A stretch of 43,606 nt of DNA from Herminiimonas sp. (GTDB lineage: Bacteria; Pseudomonadota; Gammaproteobacteria; Burkholderiales; Burkholderiaceae), in assembly GCA_014377155.1 (NCBI GenBank), contig JACMQD010000147.1:1-43606 (forward strand), written 5' to 3'. A model generated the notes under the pieces. It was not told the origin of the DNA. It was given only the letters and a program-made list of their open reading frames with translations, and ran no database searches. Made by a program: the position numbers and the translations under genes. The first letter of the stretch is position 1; every line of letters begins with the position of its first letter. Below are positions 1-8,339 of this stretch, one piece after another.

Positions 1-1
1 G

Positions 2-283
2 CTGGATAGCCGCCAGGTCAGCCTGGTGCGCTGTCAGCTCGAAATCGGCCGCACGCATCAAATCCGGGTCCACATGCAGTCGATCGGCTTTGCGCTCGTT
101 GGGGACGCCTTGTACGGTAAGCAGCACCTGACGACCGTATTCCCCCGCCAGGCACTGCACGCCTACCGGCTCGGTCTGATTCATCCGGTTACCGGCAAGG
201 CGCTCGAATGGCAGGCGGCAGTACCGCCGGATCTGGCGTCGCTAATCGAACGCTCCGGCATCAAGGCTGCGGTAATGGCGTGA
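2..283 (+). CDS. rluD: 23S rRNA pseudouridine synthase RluD, C-terminal part (cut by window start)
   Basis: The frame is open from base 2 and ends at TGA 281-283, giving the last 93 residues. The segment with [16 protein letters not shown] followed by GDALYG and a conserved HAYRLGL stretch is the typical C-terminal half of the RluA/RluD pseudouridine synthase catalytic domain. RluD converts uridines in helix 69 of 23S rRNA to pseudouridine. The catalytic Asp motif and the N-terminal S4 domain lie upstream of the window, so the assignment to RluD rather than RluC rests on the following pgeF, which accompanies rluD in many proteobacteria. The stop codon overlaps the GTG start of pgeF (GTGA), indicating translational coupling. 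Confidence 0.85.
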   Translation: MDSRQVSLVRCQLEIGRTHQIRVHMQSIGFALVGDALYGKQHLTTVFPRQALHAYRLGLIHPVTGKALEWQAAVPPDLASLIERSGIKAAVMA

Positions 284-1056
284 CCGGCGAATCCACATTG
301 GAGTGCATCATTCCTGACTGGCCAGATGCACCGGCTGCCATCGGTGCGCTGAGCACCACCCGTCGCGGCGGCGTCAGCAAGGCTCCCTACGGCGATGGCG
401 GCGGCGGGGGTGGCCTGAATCTGGGTACGCATGTCGGTGACGCCGCCCCCGCCGTAGCTGCAAATCGAGAAATCGTCAGGTCGCTGTTGCCGGGCGATCC
501 ACGGTGGTTGATGCAGGTACATGGCAACACGGTCACGGACGCGGCAGCAATCCGGACTGAAACCGGGGAGGCGCCTGCGGCAGACGCCAGCATTGCCACG
601 CAGCCGGGCGTGGTCTGCGCGATCGGCACTGCCGACTGCCTTCCGGTGTTGTTCTGCGATCGAAACGGTACCGTGGTCGGCGCGGCCCATGCAGGCTGGC
701 GGGGCCTGGCTGCCGGCATACTGGAAGAAACCGTGGCGCAGATGCGCATGGCGGGTGCCGGTGACATCGTTGCATGGCTGGGACCGGCAATCGGTCCGGC
801 GAATTTTGAAGTGGGTGAAGAAGTGCTGGCGGCATTCTCTGCACGCGACTCGCGCGCAGAGAATGCGTTCATGCCCGGGCTGGCGGGCAAATATTTTGCC
901 GATATCTACCAATTGGCGCGGATGGCGCTTGGCCGGATCGGCATCGACAGCGTAAGCGGAGGCGGATTATGCACAGTGGCCGACGCGCGGAAGTTTTACT
1001 CCTATCGGCGTGATGGTGTCACGGGACGCATGGCTTCATTGATCTGGATCAGATAG
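280..1056 (+). CDS. pgeF: Laccase-domain (multicopper polyphenol oxidase-like / purine nucleoside phosphorylase-type) protein PgeF
   Basis: A 258-residue protein of the YfiH/PgeF (Cu-oxidase_4) family. It carries the family metal-site residues: His81 in QVHGNTV, Cys120 in TADCLPV and His137 in AAHAGWRG. Family members act on purine nucleosides, and E. coli PgeF is also described as removing mis-incorporated L-Ser from peptidoglycan precursors, so the in vivo role is not settled. I chose GTG 280 because it overlaps the rluD stop by 4 bases; TTG 298 is an alternative, and the longer frame back to ATG 208 would run deep into rluD. Oddity: the usual short loop before LNLG is replaced by a run of six glycines (positions 400-414), encoded by a G-rich tract. 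Confidence 0.88.
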   Translation: MTGESTLECIIPDWPDAPAAIGALSTTRRGGVSKAPYGDGGGGGGLNLGTHVGDAAPAVAANREIVRSLLPGDPRWLMQVHGNTVTDAAAIRTETGEAPAADASIATQPGVVCAIGTADCLPVLFCDRNGTVVGAAHAGWRGLAAGILEETVAQMRMAGAGDIVAWLGPAIGPANFEVGEEVLAAFSARDSRAENAFMPGLAGKYFADIYQLARMALGRIGIDSVSGGGLCTVADARKFYSYRRDGVTGRMASLIWIR

Positions 1057-1107
1057 TAAGCTAGGGTCGGTGCTTTCCAGCGGCAAAGCTGCGCTGACCC
1101 TGCGCCG

Positions 1108-1392
1108 CTACTCCTTTTCCGAAGGGATGCCGGCGTCTGACTGCGCTGCGTCGCGCCGAAGTTTTTCTGCAGCTTCCCGTTTGCGCTTGCGCTGTGGTGT
1201 AGCCATTAAGTATAGAATGATCCCGAGAGGCAGAACGCCGTACAGCAATAATGTCATGACGCCGGCAACGATCGTTTCTTCGGTAATCGCCATCATGACA
1301 ACCACGTAGATCCATGCGACGGCAACGATTAGCATACTAGCCCGAGTGATTTTCCAAACCTGCACGATACGCGAAAAAAGAGATCCGAGCAT
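1108..1392 (-). CDS. Small two-helix membrane protein of unknown function
   Basis: A 94-residue protein with two predicted membrane segments (about residues 20-38 and 42-62) and a charged, Lys/Arg/Glu-rich tail (QRKRKREAAEKLRR). I do not recognise a family with a known function. It is convergent with pgeF and divergent from phaC. If translation starts at the first ATG, this codon and the phaC ATG share one CATG palindrome (1389-1392), so the two genes would start on top of each other. A later ATG at 1335 (before LIVAVAW) would leave about 55 bases between the genes. A GAGGG 12 bases before the first ATG is a poor ribosome site, so the start is uncertain. Confidence 0.6.
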   Translation of the reverse strand: MLGSLFSRIVQVWKITRASMLIVAVAWIYVVVMMAITEETIVAGVMTLLLYGVLPLGIILYLMATPQRKRKREAAEKLRRDAAQSDAGIPSEKE

Positions 1393-3115
1393 GAATACGC
1401 CAAACCCTCAAAGCACTCAACCTGCCTTTCCCGACTGGATGGCGCAACTGGCCAATCCCGCCGCCTGGAACTCCTTCATGCAAGCGCCGCAGGTCGATGC
1501 GGCACCGCTGGTCGCGCAGATCGGACAAATGGGCGCCGCCATCGATCCCGCAGTTGCGACCAAACTGCAGAGCGATTACATGCAGGAGTTTTCGGTATTG
1601 TGGCAAGACCTCGCACAATCGAAGTCGCCGCCATTGGGTGACAAACGGTTTGGCGGATCGGCCTGGAGCGAAAATCCGCTTTATGCCTTCAATGCCGCCG
1701 CTTACTTGCTTAATTCACGTTTTCTGACCGCGATGGCAGACGCGGTGCAGGCAACGCCCAAGGCAAAACAAAAGATCCGGTTCGCAGTCCAGCAAATGGT
1801 CGATGCGATGTCGCCGGCTAATTTTCTTGCGACCAATCCTGAAGCGCAACGCAAGATTGTCGAAACCAAAGGCGAAAGTCTTTCCAAGGGTATCGCCCTG
1901 ATGCTGGCCGACATGAAGAAAGGCCGCATCTCGCAGACCGACGAAAACGCCTTCGAGGTCGGCACCAACGTCGCCACCACAGAAGGCGCGGTAGTCTTCG
2001 AAAACGAACTATTCCAGCTGATTCAGTACAAGCCGCTGACCAAAACCGTCTATAAAACACCGTTACTGCTGGTGCCGCCTTGCATCAACAAGTTTTACAT
2101 CATGGATCTGCAGCCGGAAAATTCGCTGGTGCGGTATGCGGTCGAGCAGGGCCACACCGTATTTTTGACCTCGTGGCGCAATGCCGATAAGTCGATGTCG
2201 CAGGTCACTTGGGACGACTACATCGAACAAGGCACGATCAAAGCCATCGACGTCGTCAAGGAAATCAGCGGCCAGGAAAAAATCAACGCGCTCGGCTTCT
2301 GCGTCGGCGGCACGCTGCTGGCCACCGGGCTGGCGGTACTGGCTGCACGCCGCGACAATCCAATCGCCAGCCTGACCCTGTTGACATCGTTTCTCGATTT
2401 TTCCGATACCGGCGTCATCGATGTCTTTATCGATGAAATGCAGGTCAAGATGCGCGAGCAGGCCATTGGCAAAGGTGGATTGATGGCCGGACGCGATTTT
2501 GCGTCGGCGTTTTCCAGTCTGCGCTCGAACGACCTGGTCTGGAACTACGTCGGATCGAATTACCTCAAGGGGGTTGAACCGCCGCCGTTCGATCTGCTGT
2601 ACTGGAATGCCGATAGCACCAATCTGCCGGGTCCGATGTTCTGCTGGTATCTGCGCAATACCTATCTGGAAAACAATCTCAGCACGCCGGGTAAAGTCAC
2701 TGTCTGCGGCGAGAAAATCGATTTCGGCAAGATCGATGCACCCACCTTCCTGTATGCGTCGCGGGAAGATCACATCGTGCCATGGATGGCGGCGTACAGT
2801 TCGATGGCGCTGCTCAATCCGGGCAAGATCGCGCGCAACCAGTTCGTGCTCGGTGCATCCGGACATATCGCCGGCGTCATCAATCCGGCCTCCAAGAACA
2901 AGCGTAGTCACTGGATCAATCAGCAACCGGCGTCCGATGCCCAGGCGTGGTTCGATGGCGCGACTGAAATGCCCGGAAGCTGGTGGCCGCAGTGGGATAA
3001 ATTTCTTGTCAGTCATGCCGGCAAAATGGGGCCTGTGCCACGCAAATTCGGCAATGACAAATACAAGCCGATTGAGCCGGCACCGGGGCGTTATGTGAAA
3101 GCAAAGGCGGACTGA
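1391..3115 (+). CDS. phaC: Class I poly(3-hydroxyalkanoate) synthase PhaC
   Basis: A 574-residue PHA synthase that polymerises 3-hydroxyacyl-CoA into storage polyester at the granule surface. The N-terminal ~190 residues match the PhaC N-terminal domain (NPLYAFNAAAYLLNSRFL, FLATNPEA), followed by an alpha/beta hydrolase core. The lipase-like box GFCVGG holds the nucleophile Cys304; the other triad members are Asp460 in SREDHIVPW and His492 in GASGHIAGVINP. The length is right for class I enzymes. ATG 1391 follows AAGAGA at 8 bases and begins MNTPNPQ; an in-frame extension upstream has no support. phaR follows after a hairpin; phaA/phaB are not in the window. Monomer preference (short or medium chain) cannot be read from the sequence. 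Confidence 0.95.
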   Translation: MNTPNPQSTQPAFPDWMAQLANPAAWNSFMQAPQVDAAPLVAQIGQMGAAIDPAVATKLQSDYMQEFSVLWQDLAQSKSPPLGDKRFGGSAWSENPLYAFNAAAYLLNSRFLTAMADAVQATPKAKQKIRFAVQQMVDAMSPANFLATNPEAQRKIVETKGESLSKGIALMLADMKKGRISQTDENAFEVGTNVATTEGAVVFENELFQLIQYKPLTKTVYKTPLLLVPPCINKFYIMDLQPENSLVRYAVEQGHTVFLTSWRNADKSMSQVTWDDYIEQGTIKAIDVVKEISGQEKINALGFCVGGTLLATGLAVLAARRDNPIASLTLLTSFLDFSDTGVIDVFIDEMQVKMREQAIGKGGLMAGRDFASAFSSLRSNDLVWNYVGSNYLKGVEPPPFDLLYWNADSTNLPGPMFCWYLRNTYLENNLSTPGKVTVCGEKIDFGKIDAPTFLYASREDHIVPWMAAYSSMALLNPGKIARNQFVLGASGHIAGVINPASKNKRSHWINQQPASDAQAWFDGATEMPGSWWPQWDKFLVSHAGKMGPVPRKFGNDKYKPIEPAPGRYVKAKAD

Positions 3116-3125
3116 ACTGATCGAG

Positions 3126-3160
3126 CCTGCATAGGGATGTTGCCTATGCAGGTCGTTTCC
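3126..3160 (+). terminator. Probable terminator after phaC
   Basis: A perfect 10-base-pair stem (CCTGCATAGG at 3126-3135 and CCTATGCAGG at 3143-3152) with a 7-base loop, followed by TCGTTTCC. The U tract is short, so termination may be partial. Confidence 0.6.
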
Positions 3161-3213
3161 GTACTTTCATGTAAGGGTTTCAGGTACGCGTTATAGGGCA
3201 GCAATAGTTGAAT

Positions 3214-3254
3214 TTGCTCACGTTCCGTGCAATTAACGTTTTCCGCAATATAAT
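3214..3254 (+). promoter_or_regulatory. Probable phaR promoter with an overlapping TTGC/GCAA dyad
   Basis: A consensus TATAAT lies at 3249-3254, about 95 bases before the phaR ATG; no good -35 element is visible, which fits an activator-dependent or weak promoter. Just upstream, TTGC at 3214-3217 and GCAA at 3229-3232 form a dyad across 11 bases. PhaR proteins bind DNA and repress their own gene in several bacteria, so this dyad is a candidate autoregulatory site. The binding role is inference. Confidence 0.45.
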
Positions 3255-3349
3255 TGGTTTTGTTTAATGTGAACGTACGTGCGCTTGCCGGTGCATGTAT
3301 CGGGCTTCGCTACTTTGATGCGTTGCGACGCAAAGGATCAGGATTTTTA

Positions 3350-3928
3350 ATGACTAGGGAAAAAAAGAGCGCCGAGCGCTTGATCAAGAAATATCCGAAT
3401 CGCCGTTTGTACGATACCCAGACCAGCTCCTACATCACCCTGACCGACGTCAAGCAACTCGTGCTGGACAACGAAATTTTCACGGTCATCGATGCCAAGT
3501 CCGACGAAGACCTGACGCGCAGTATTCTGTTGCAGATCATCCTCGAAGAAGAATCGAACGGTTCGCCGATGTTTTCCAGCGCCGCACTGTCGCAGATCAT
3601 CCGCTATTACGGCCATGCGATGCAGGGCATGATGGGCTCTTACCTGGAAAAAAACATCCAGGCGTTTATCGACATCCAGAACAAGCTGACGGAAAATTCA
3701 AAAGGCATGTACGAAGGCAAGCCTTTCAGCCCGGAAATGTGGGCACAGTTCATGAATGTTCAGGGGCCGATGATGCAAGGCATGATGAGCAACTACATCG
3801 AACAGAGCAAGAGCCTGTTCATCCAGATGCAGGAACAGATGCAAAATCAGACCAAGACCATTTTCGGCACGACTTTTCCGTTTGTTCCGGTAGTGCCCGT
3901 AGTGTCGCCTGACAAGACAGGAAAATAA
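3350..3928 (+). CDS. phaR: PHA synthesis repressor / polyester-responsive regulator PhaR
   Basis: A 192-residue protein with the two family domains: an N-terminal PHB/PHA-accumulation DNA-binding region (RLIKKYPNRRLYDTQTSSYITL, residues about 13-35) and repeated Met/Gln-rich helical segments (GHAMQGMMGSYLEKN, GPMMQGMMSNYIEQS) that bind the polymer. PhaR represses phasin genes and itself until nascent polymer titrates it. ATG 3350 follows CAGGA at a good distance; the open frame further upstream (from 3254) has no similar support. It lies directly downstream of phaC in the same direction, as is common in Burkholderiales. Confidence 0.93.
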   Translation: MTREKKSAERLIKKYPNRRLYDTQTSSYITLTDVKQLVLDNEIFTVIDAKSDEDLTRSILLQIILEEESNGSPMFSSAALSQIIRYYGHAMQGMMGSYLEKNIQAFIDIQNKLTENSKGMYEGKPFSPEMWAQFMNVQGPMMQGMMSNYIEQSKSLFIQMQEQMQNQTKTIFGTTFPFVPVVPVVSPDKTGK

Positions 3929-4009
3929 ACTCTTGAAGCCTGCCCCGGCGCAGGTTGGCAATCGAAGAGGGTACAATAGCGGCTTCGCTCTTTGCCCCTT
4001 CCTCCCGTC

Positions 4010-5371
4010 ATGTCCATTGCATCCCTCGTAGCACCCAAAGTCGGCTTCGTTTCACTCGGTTGTCCGAAAGCGCTGGTCGACTCCGAACAGATTCTTACCC
4101 AACTGCGTGCCGAAGGATACGAAACTGCCAAGTCGTATGACGGCGCGGATCTGGTCATCGTCAATACGTGCGGCTTCATCGACGCTGCGGTGCAAGAGTC
4201 GCTCGATGCGATTGGCGAGGCGCTCGCAGAAAACGGCAAAGTCATAGTAACCGGTTGCCTGGGTGCCAAGAAAGACGCTGCCGGCGACGATATCATCCAG
4301 AAAATTCACCCGAAAGTGCTCGCTGTGACTGGCCCGCATGCATTGGCCGAAGTCATGTCGGCTGTGCATTTTCATTTGCCTAAGCCGCATGAACCGTTCA
4401 TCGATCTGCTGCCGCCACAAGGCGTGAAGCTGACACCGAAGCATTTCGCTTATCTCAAGATTTCCGAAGGCTGCAATCACCGGTGTAGTTTTTGCATCAT
4501 TCCGTCGATGCGCGGCGACCTGGTGTCGCGGCCGATTGCCGACGTCATGCTGGAAGCGGAAAACCTGTTCAAGTCGGGCGTCAAGGAGTTGTTGGTCATT
4601 TCGCAAGATACTAGCGCGTACGGGGTCGATATCAAGTTTCGCACCGGCTTCTGGAATGGCAAGCCGATTCGCACGCACATGACCCAATTAGTCGAGGCGC
4701 TCGGCGAAGTAGCGGCACGCTATGGTGCCTGGGTACGGCTTCATTACGTTTATCCGTATCCGCATGTCGATGCCATCATTCCGTTCATGGCCGAAGGCCG
4801 CATCTTGCCGTATCTCGACGTGCCCTTGCAACATGCGCATCCGGACGTACTCAAACGCATGAAGCGGCCTGCCAGCGGCGAACGCAACATCGAACGCATT
4901 CAGGCATGGCGCGCGATGTGCCCGGATATCACGATTCGTTCGACTTTCATTGCCGGCTTTCCGGGCGAGACCGAAGCGGAGTTCGAGTATCTGCTTGACT
5001 TCCTGAGAGAGGCCGAAATCGACCGCCTGGGTTGCTTTGCCTATTCGCCGGTCGAAGGCGCGACCGCCAACGACCTGGCCGGCGCGGTGCCGGAAGAATT
5101 GCGTGAAGAACGTCGCGGCCGTGTAATGCAACTGCAGGAAGAAATTTCCCTCAAGCGGTTGAAAGCCAAGGTCGGCACTACCATTCGCGTATTGCTGGAT
5201 GAGGTCGACCGCAATGGCGGCACGGGACGCTCGGGCGCCGATGCGCCGGAGATCGATGGCGTAGTGTTCGTCAAGCCTCCGTACGAGCCGCATAAGAAGT
5301 TGAAGGTCGGTGAGTTCTACGACGTCAAGGTAACGGCGTCCGATGCGCATGACTTGTGGGCCGAAGCTTGA
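4010..5371 (+). CDS. rimO: Ribosomal protein uS12 methylthiotransferase RimO
   Basis: A 453-residue radical SAM methylthiotransferase that adds a methylthio group to Asp88 of ribosomal protein S12. Order of domains: UPF0004 N-terminal cluster domain ([27 protein letters not shown]), radical SAM core with Cys155, Cys159 and Cys162 in CNHRCSFC, and a C-terminal TRAM domain (about 385-453). The GCPK.LVDSE signature and the TRAM-ending length separate it from MiaB. ATG 4010 begins [17 protein letters not shown]; a TTG 18 bases upstream is less likely. A TACAAT at 3972-3977 could serve as a -10 element, though no -35 is evident. The next gene begins 2 bases after the stop. Confidence 0.95.
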   Translation: MSIASLVAPKVGFVSLGCPKALVDSEQILTQLRAEGYETAKSYDGADLVIVNTCGFIDAAVQESLDAIGEALAENGKVIVTGCLGAKKDAAGDDIIQKIHPKVLAVTGPHALAEVMSAVHFHLPKPHEPFIDLLPPQGVKLTPKHFAYLKISEGCNHRCSFCIIPSMRGDLVSRPIADVMLEAENLFKSGVKELLVISQDTSAYGVDIKFRTGFWNGKPIRTHMTQLVEALGEVAARYGAWVRLHYVYPYPHVDAIIPFMAEGRILPYLDVPLQHAHPDVLKRMKRPASGERNIERIQAWRAMCPDITIRSTFIAGFPGETEAEFEYLLDFLREAEIDRLGCFAYSPVEGATANDLAGAVPEELREERRGRVMQLQEEISLKRLKAKVGTTIRVLLDEVDRNGGTGRSGADAPEIDGVVFVKPPYEPHKKLKVGEFYDVKVTASDAHDLWAEA

Positions 5372-5373
5372 TA

Positions 5374-5847
5374 ATGGGTCGGCTATCGGTGTTAGTGGCG
5401 TGCAGCGTGACCGCTTTGGCATGGTCCGTGGCCAGTGCTTCGGAGATGGCCCCGGCTGCCGTCATGGCGGCGCCGCAAACAGCCGTCATGCGTTTTTTCA
5501 GGCAGCCCGTCGCGCTACGCGGCACGCTCGGCGATGTGGCGGTGCAGGTCAGGTTGCGCGTCAAGGACGATTATGCCGAAGGGCTCGAAGGCGAATACTT
5601 CCGCTTCGGCCGCTCGCAGCAAATTCTGCTGGCCGGTGAAATGGACGCCGACGGTATCTTCATCGAAGAATCCGAAAATGGCACCGATATATCGGGCCAG
5701 TGGGAAGGTAAACTGGACGGCGAATCGATTCGCGGTACCTGGACTTCAGCCGATGGCGACGTGACCAAGCCCTTCATGCTAAGCCCGATGCGCCTGCCGG
5801 TCGCGCCCAAGCCGGCGACCAAAAAAAGAAAACCCGCCGCCCAGTAA
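5374..5847 (+). CDS. Small secreted protein of unknown function
   Basis: A 157-residue protein with a clear Sec signal peptide (hydrophobic residues 4-20, likely cut after ASA at 20-22). The mature part is about 135 residues, beta-rich in appearance (VQVRLRVKDDYAEGLEGEYFRFG, GQWEGKL, IRGTWTS) and ends in a Lys/Pro/Ala tail (KPATKKRKPAAQ). The GEYFRFG / GQWEGKLDGESIRGTW pattern suggests a small beta-barrel or lipocalin-like ligand-binding fold, but I do not recognise the family. It begins 2 bases after rimO and is followed closely by metC, so the three are probably co-transcribed. Confidence 0.75.
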   Translation: MGRLSVLVACSVTALAWSVASASEMAPAAVMAAPQTAVMRFFRQPVALRGTLGDVAVQVRLRVKDDYAEGLEGEYFRFGRSQQILLAGEMDADGIFIEESENGTDISGQWEGKLDGESIRGTWTSADGDVTKPFMLSPMRLPVAPKPATKKRKPAAQ

Positions 5848-5870
5848 CGTTGCCTCCAATCGGACAAACC

Positions 5871-7031
5871 GTGAAAAAATCACTGCAAACCGCGCTGATT
5901 CACAGCGATTACTCGCCGCCCGCCGGCTTTGCTGCATTTCCCACCGCTATTCATCATGCCTCTACCGTTCTTTTCAAGGACGTCGCGGCGATGCGTTCAC
6001 GCGACTGGCAGGAAAAATCGGCGTACACCTACGGCCTGCACGGCACGCCAACCTCTTTTACGCTGGAAGCACGGCTGGCCGAGCTCGACGGCGGTAGTTT
6101 CTGTCTGCTGGCACCAAGCGGTTTGGCCGCCATCGCCATGGTCGATCTGGCGCTGCTCAAGACCGGCGATGACGTGCTGCTGCCTGAAAACGTTTATAAC
6201 CCGAATCGCGAATTGGGCAACTGGCTGTCGCAAGATTTCGGCATCACCGTGCGGTATTACGATCCGCTGATCGGCGCTGGTATCGCTGCGCTGATCCAGG
6301 ATAATACCCGCTTGATATGGACCGAAGCGCCGGGATCGGTGTCGATGGAAGTGCCGGACATTCCGGCGATCTGCGCCGCGGCGCATGCGCGCGGTGCGTT
6401 GGTCGCGCTCGACAACACCTGGGCGGCGAGCTTGGCCTTTCGCGGCTTCGATCATGGCGTCGATATCGTTATGCAGGCACTTACCAAATATCAGTCTGGC
6501 GGCTCGGACGTGCTGATGGGGTCGGTCGTCACGCGCGACAAAGCGCTCAATCATCGCTTGCAACTGGCGCACATGCGACTTGGCTACGGGGTCGGGATGG
6601 ATGATGCGTATCTGGTGCTGCGCAGCCTGCCAAGCATGAAACTGCGTTTCGACGCCCATGACCGCGCTGCCCGCACGCTGGCAGCGTGGCTCGAGGAACG
6701 TCCGGAAATTGCCAGCGTACTGCACCCGGCATTGCCCGACTGTCCCGGGCACGAGATATGGAAACGTGATTTTACGGGTGCCGGTGGCCTGTTTTCAGTG
6801 GTTTTCCACGAACGCTATACGGAGGCGCAGACCGATCGTTTTGTCGACAACCTGCGATTATTCAAGATCGGTTTCAGCTGGGGTGGTGCCAACAGCCTGT
6901 GCGTGCCTTATCGGATGAAGTCGATGCGAAAGGCCTGGCCGCATCAGGGGCAACTGGTGCGTTTCAATGTCGGCCTCGAAGAGGTGAGCGATCTCATTGC
7001 CGACATCGAAAATGCGTTTTTATCGTTGTAG
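5871..7031 (+). CDS. metC: Cystathionine beta-lyase (Cys/Met metabolism PLP enzyme)
   Basis: A 386-residue pyridoxal-phosphate enzyme of the Cys/Met metabolism family. The Schiff-base lysine is Lys206 in ALTKYQSGGSDVLMG; other family marks are YTYGLHGTPT (phosphate and tetramer contacts), DNTWAA (Asp that pairs with the PLP pyridine) and the C-terminal SWGGANSL. The pattern fits MetC, which splits cystathionine to homocysteine, pyruvate and ammonia in methionine biosynthesis. I prefer GTG 5871 (KKSLQTALIHSDY) because GGA lies 6 bases before it; TTG 5850 would add seven residues. It is convergent with the small membrane protein gene, 21 bases apart. Confidence 0.9.
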   Translation: MKKSLQTALIHSDYSPPAGFAAFPTAIHHASTVLFKDVAAMRSRDWQEKSAYTYGLHGTPTSFTLEARLAELDGGSFCLLAPSGLAAIAMVDLALLKTGDDVLLPENVYNPNRELGNWLSQDFGITVRYYDPLIGAGIAALIQDNTRLIWTEAPGSVSMEVPDIPAICAAAHARGALVALDNTWAASLAFRGFDHGVDIVMQALTKYQSGGSDVLMGSVVTRDKALNHRLQLAHMRLGYGVGMDDAYLVLRSLPSMKLRFDAHDRAARTLAAWLEERPEIASVLHPALPDCPGHEIWKRDFTGAGGLFSVVFHERYTEAQTDRFVDNLRLFKIGFSWGGANSLCVPYRMKSMRKAWPHQGQLVRFNVGLEEVSDLIADIENAFLSL

Positions 7032-7052
7032 TGTTGTTGGGCCTGCCAATGG

Positions 7053-7415
7053 TTAGCCCGGCATCGCCTTGTTGTTGTTCAGATCCATAAACCCCTTGAG
7101 CAAGCGATAGGCTTTCCAAATCCACACCACGCCCCATACCAGCCAGGCGACCGGAATGCCGATGATCGTGGCGAACAGGATGGCGCCGATGATCATCCAG
7201 AACAGATACCACCAGAATGAACGAATCTGCCACCGGTGGTGGCTGTAGACGAACGAACCGGCACTGTCGCCGCGCTTGATGTAATTTAGGATCAGTGGTA
7301 TCCACGAAAACGCGCCAAGCGACAGGACAAAACTGAGGCCGTGCGCGACATACAGCCACCACGCCATATTCTTTTCAGACTGCAGCTTGCTGTCGAGAAC
7401 CAGTTCCTGTGCCAT
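7053..7415 (-). CDS. Small membrane protein of unknown function (DUF4870/COG3671-like)
   Basis: A 120-residue protein with about three hydrophobic segments (residues about 18-40, 68-83 and 84-105) rich in Trp, Ile and Phe, and an Asn/Lys tail. The pattern AWWLYVAHGLSF, SHHRWQIRSFWWYLFW and AYRLLKGFMDLN recalls the uncharacterised small membrane proteins grouped as DUF4870 or COG3671; this is resemblance from memory. ATG 7415 has an excellent ribosome site (AAGGA, 6 bases). It lies 38 bases downstream of serB on the same strand and could be the last gene of a mfd-serB transcript. Confidence 0.8.
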   Translation of the reverse strand: MAQELVLDSKLQSEKNMAWWLYVAHGLSFVLSLGAFSWIPLILNYIKRGDSAGSFVYSHHRWQIRSFWWYLFWMIIGAILFATIIGIPVAWLVWGVVWIWKAYRLLKGFMDLNNNKAMPG

Positions 7416-7453
7416 GCGATGTCCTTTCAAGACACGGTAATTCTGCGGAAGAT

Positions 7454-8296
7454 CTATTTGAACAACGCCAAGATGCCGTCGAGTCCGACAAAATTCAAGG
7501 CCACGTCGGCTTTCGCACGTACTACAGGCTTGGCCCGGAAAGCCACAGAAAGCCCGGCGATGCCCATCATGGCCAGATCGTTCGCACCGTCGCCCATGAC
7601 GATGGCCTGATCCGGCGAAATGCCCATTGCGTCGCAAAGACGTAGTACGCAATCTTTCTTTTCCTTGGCATCGACGATGCCGCCGACCACTTTTCCTGTC
7701 AGCTTGCCTGCGGCGATTTCAAGAACATTGGAATGGGTCTGGTCCAGACTCAGCCGGCTCTTCATGCGATCCGTGAAAAACGTGAAGCCCCCGGACACCA
7801 GCAGGGTTTTCAGTCCTGCTGCCTGTATTCCAGCCAGCATGGTTTCCGCCCCGGGCGACAGCTGCAATCGCTCGTCGTAGACGCGCTGCAGCGCCGATGC
7901 GTCCAGTCCTTCGAGCAATGCCACGCGTCGCGTGAGACTTTCGCGAAATTCGATTTCACCACGCATCGCCGATTCGGTGATGGCCGATACCTGCGGCTTC
8001 AACCCCTGCATGTCGGCGATTTCGTCGATGCATTCGATGGTGATCAGCGTCGAATCCATGTCCATCACCAGCAATTTGAAATCCGCCAGCGCGCGTCCCT
8101 CCGGCACGAAAGCATAGTCTAACGCCGCGTCCAGACAGGCGCGATCGATTGCCGCACGGGTTTTATCTGAATGGTCGGCGCCGTCGCAACGCCAGACATT
8201 CTCGGCAGTCGCCACGACATGGGCTGAGCCGGCGAGGGCCGCAATCCGTTCGATGGTCATGGCGTCAGTCGTTAATCCCTGCAAAATCAAATTCAT
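7454..8296 (-). CDS. serB: Phosphoserine phosphatase SerB
   Basis: A 280-residue HAD-superfamily phosphatase that performs the last step of serine biosynthesis. Motif I MDMDST places the nucleophile at Asp79 and the acid/base at Asp81; motif II is the Ser/Gly turn in LLVSGGFTFF, and motif IV is MGDGANDLAMM. About 75 residues precede the catalytic domain, consistent with the long SerB form that has a reduced ACT-like region. ATG 8296 begins MNLILQGL; the frame upstream overlaps the end of mfd and is unlikely to be translated. It begins 43 bases after the mfd stop in the same direction. Confidence 0.93.
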   Translation of the reverse strand: MNLILQGLTTDAMTIERIAALAGSAHVVATAENVWRCDGADHSDKTRAAIDRACLDAALDYAFVPEGRALADFKLLVMDMDSTLITIECIDEIADMQGLKPQVSAITESAMRGEIEFRESLTRRVALLEGLDASALQRVYDERLQLSPGAETMLAGIQAAGLKTLLVSGGFTFFTDRMKSRLSLDQTHSNVLEIAAGKLTGKVVGGIVDAKEKKDCVLRLCDAMGISPDQAIVMGDGANDLAMMGIAGLSVAFRAKPVVRAKADVALNFVGLDGILALFK

Positions 8297-8339
8297 CGAA
8301 GTCTTGTTCTCAAAAGGAGTTATTGTGCGCGACCGTATA

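Noticed and set aside
181..912. 243-residue leftward open frame opposite pgeF
   Set aside because: It is antisense to a recognised gene, its protein is Arg/Cys/His-rich without any family motif, and it results from the high G+C third-position pattern.
2063..3016. 317-residue leftward open frame opposite phaC
   Set aside because: Fully antisense to phaC with its catalytic triad; composition (His/Arg/Gln-rich) is typical of a shadow frame.
3955..3977. TTGGCA and TACAAT ahead of rimO as a promoter
   Set aside because: The spacer is 11 bases, too short; TACAAT alone is kept as a possible -10 box in the rimO entry.
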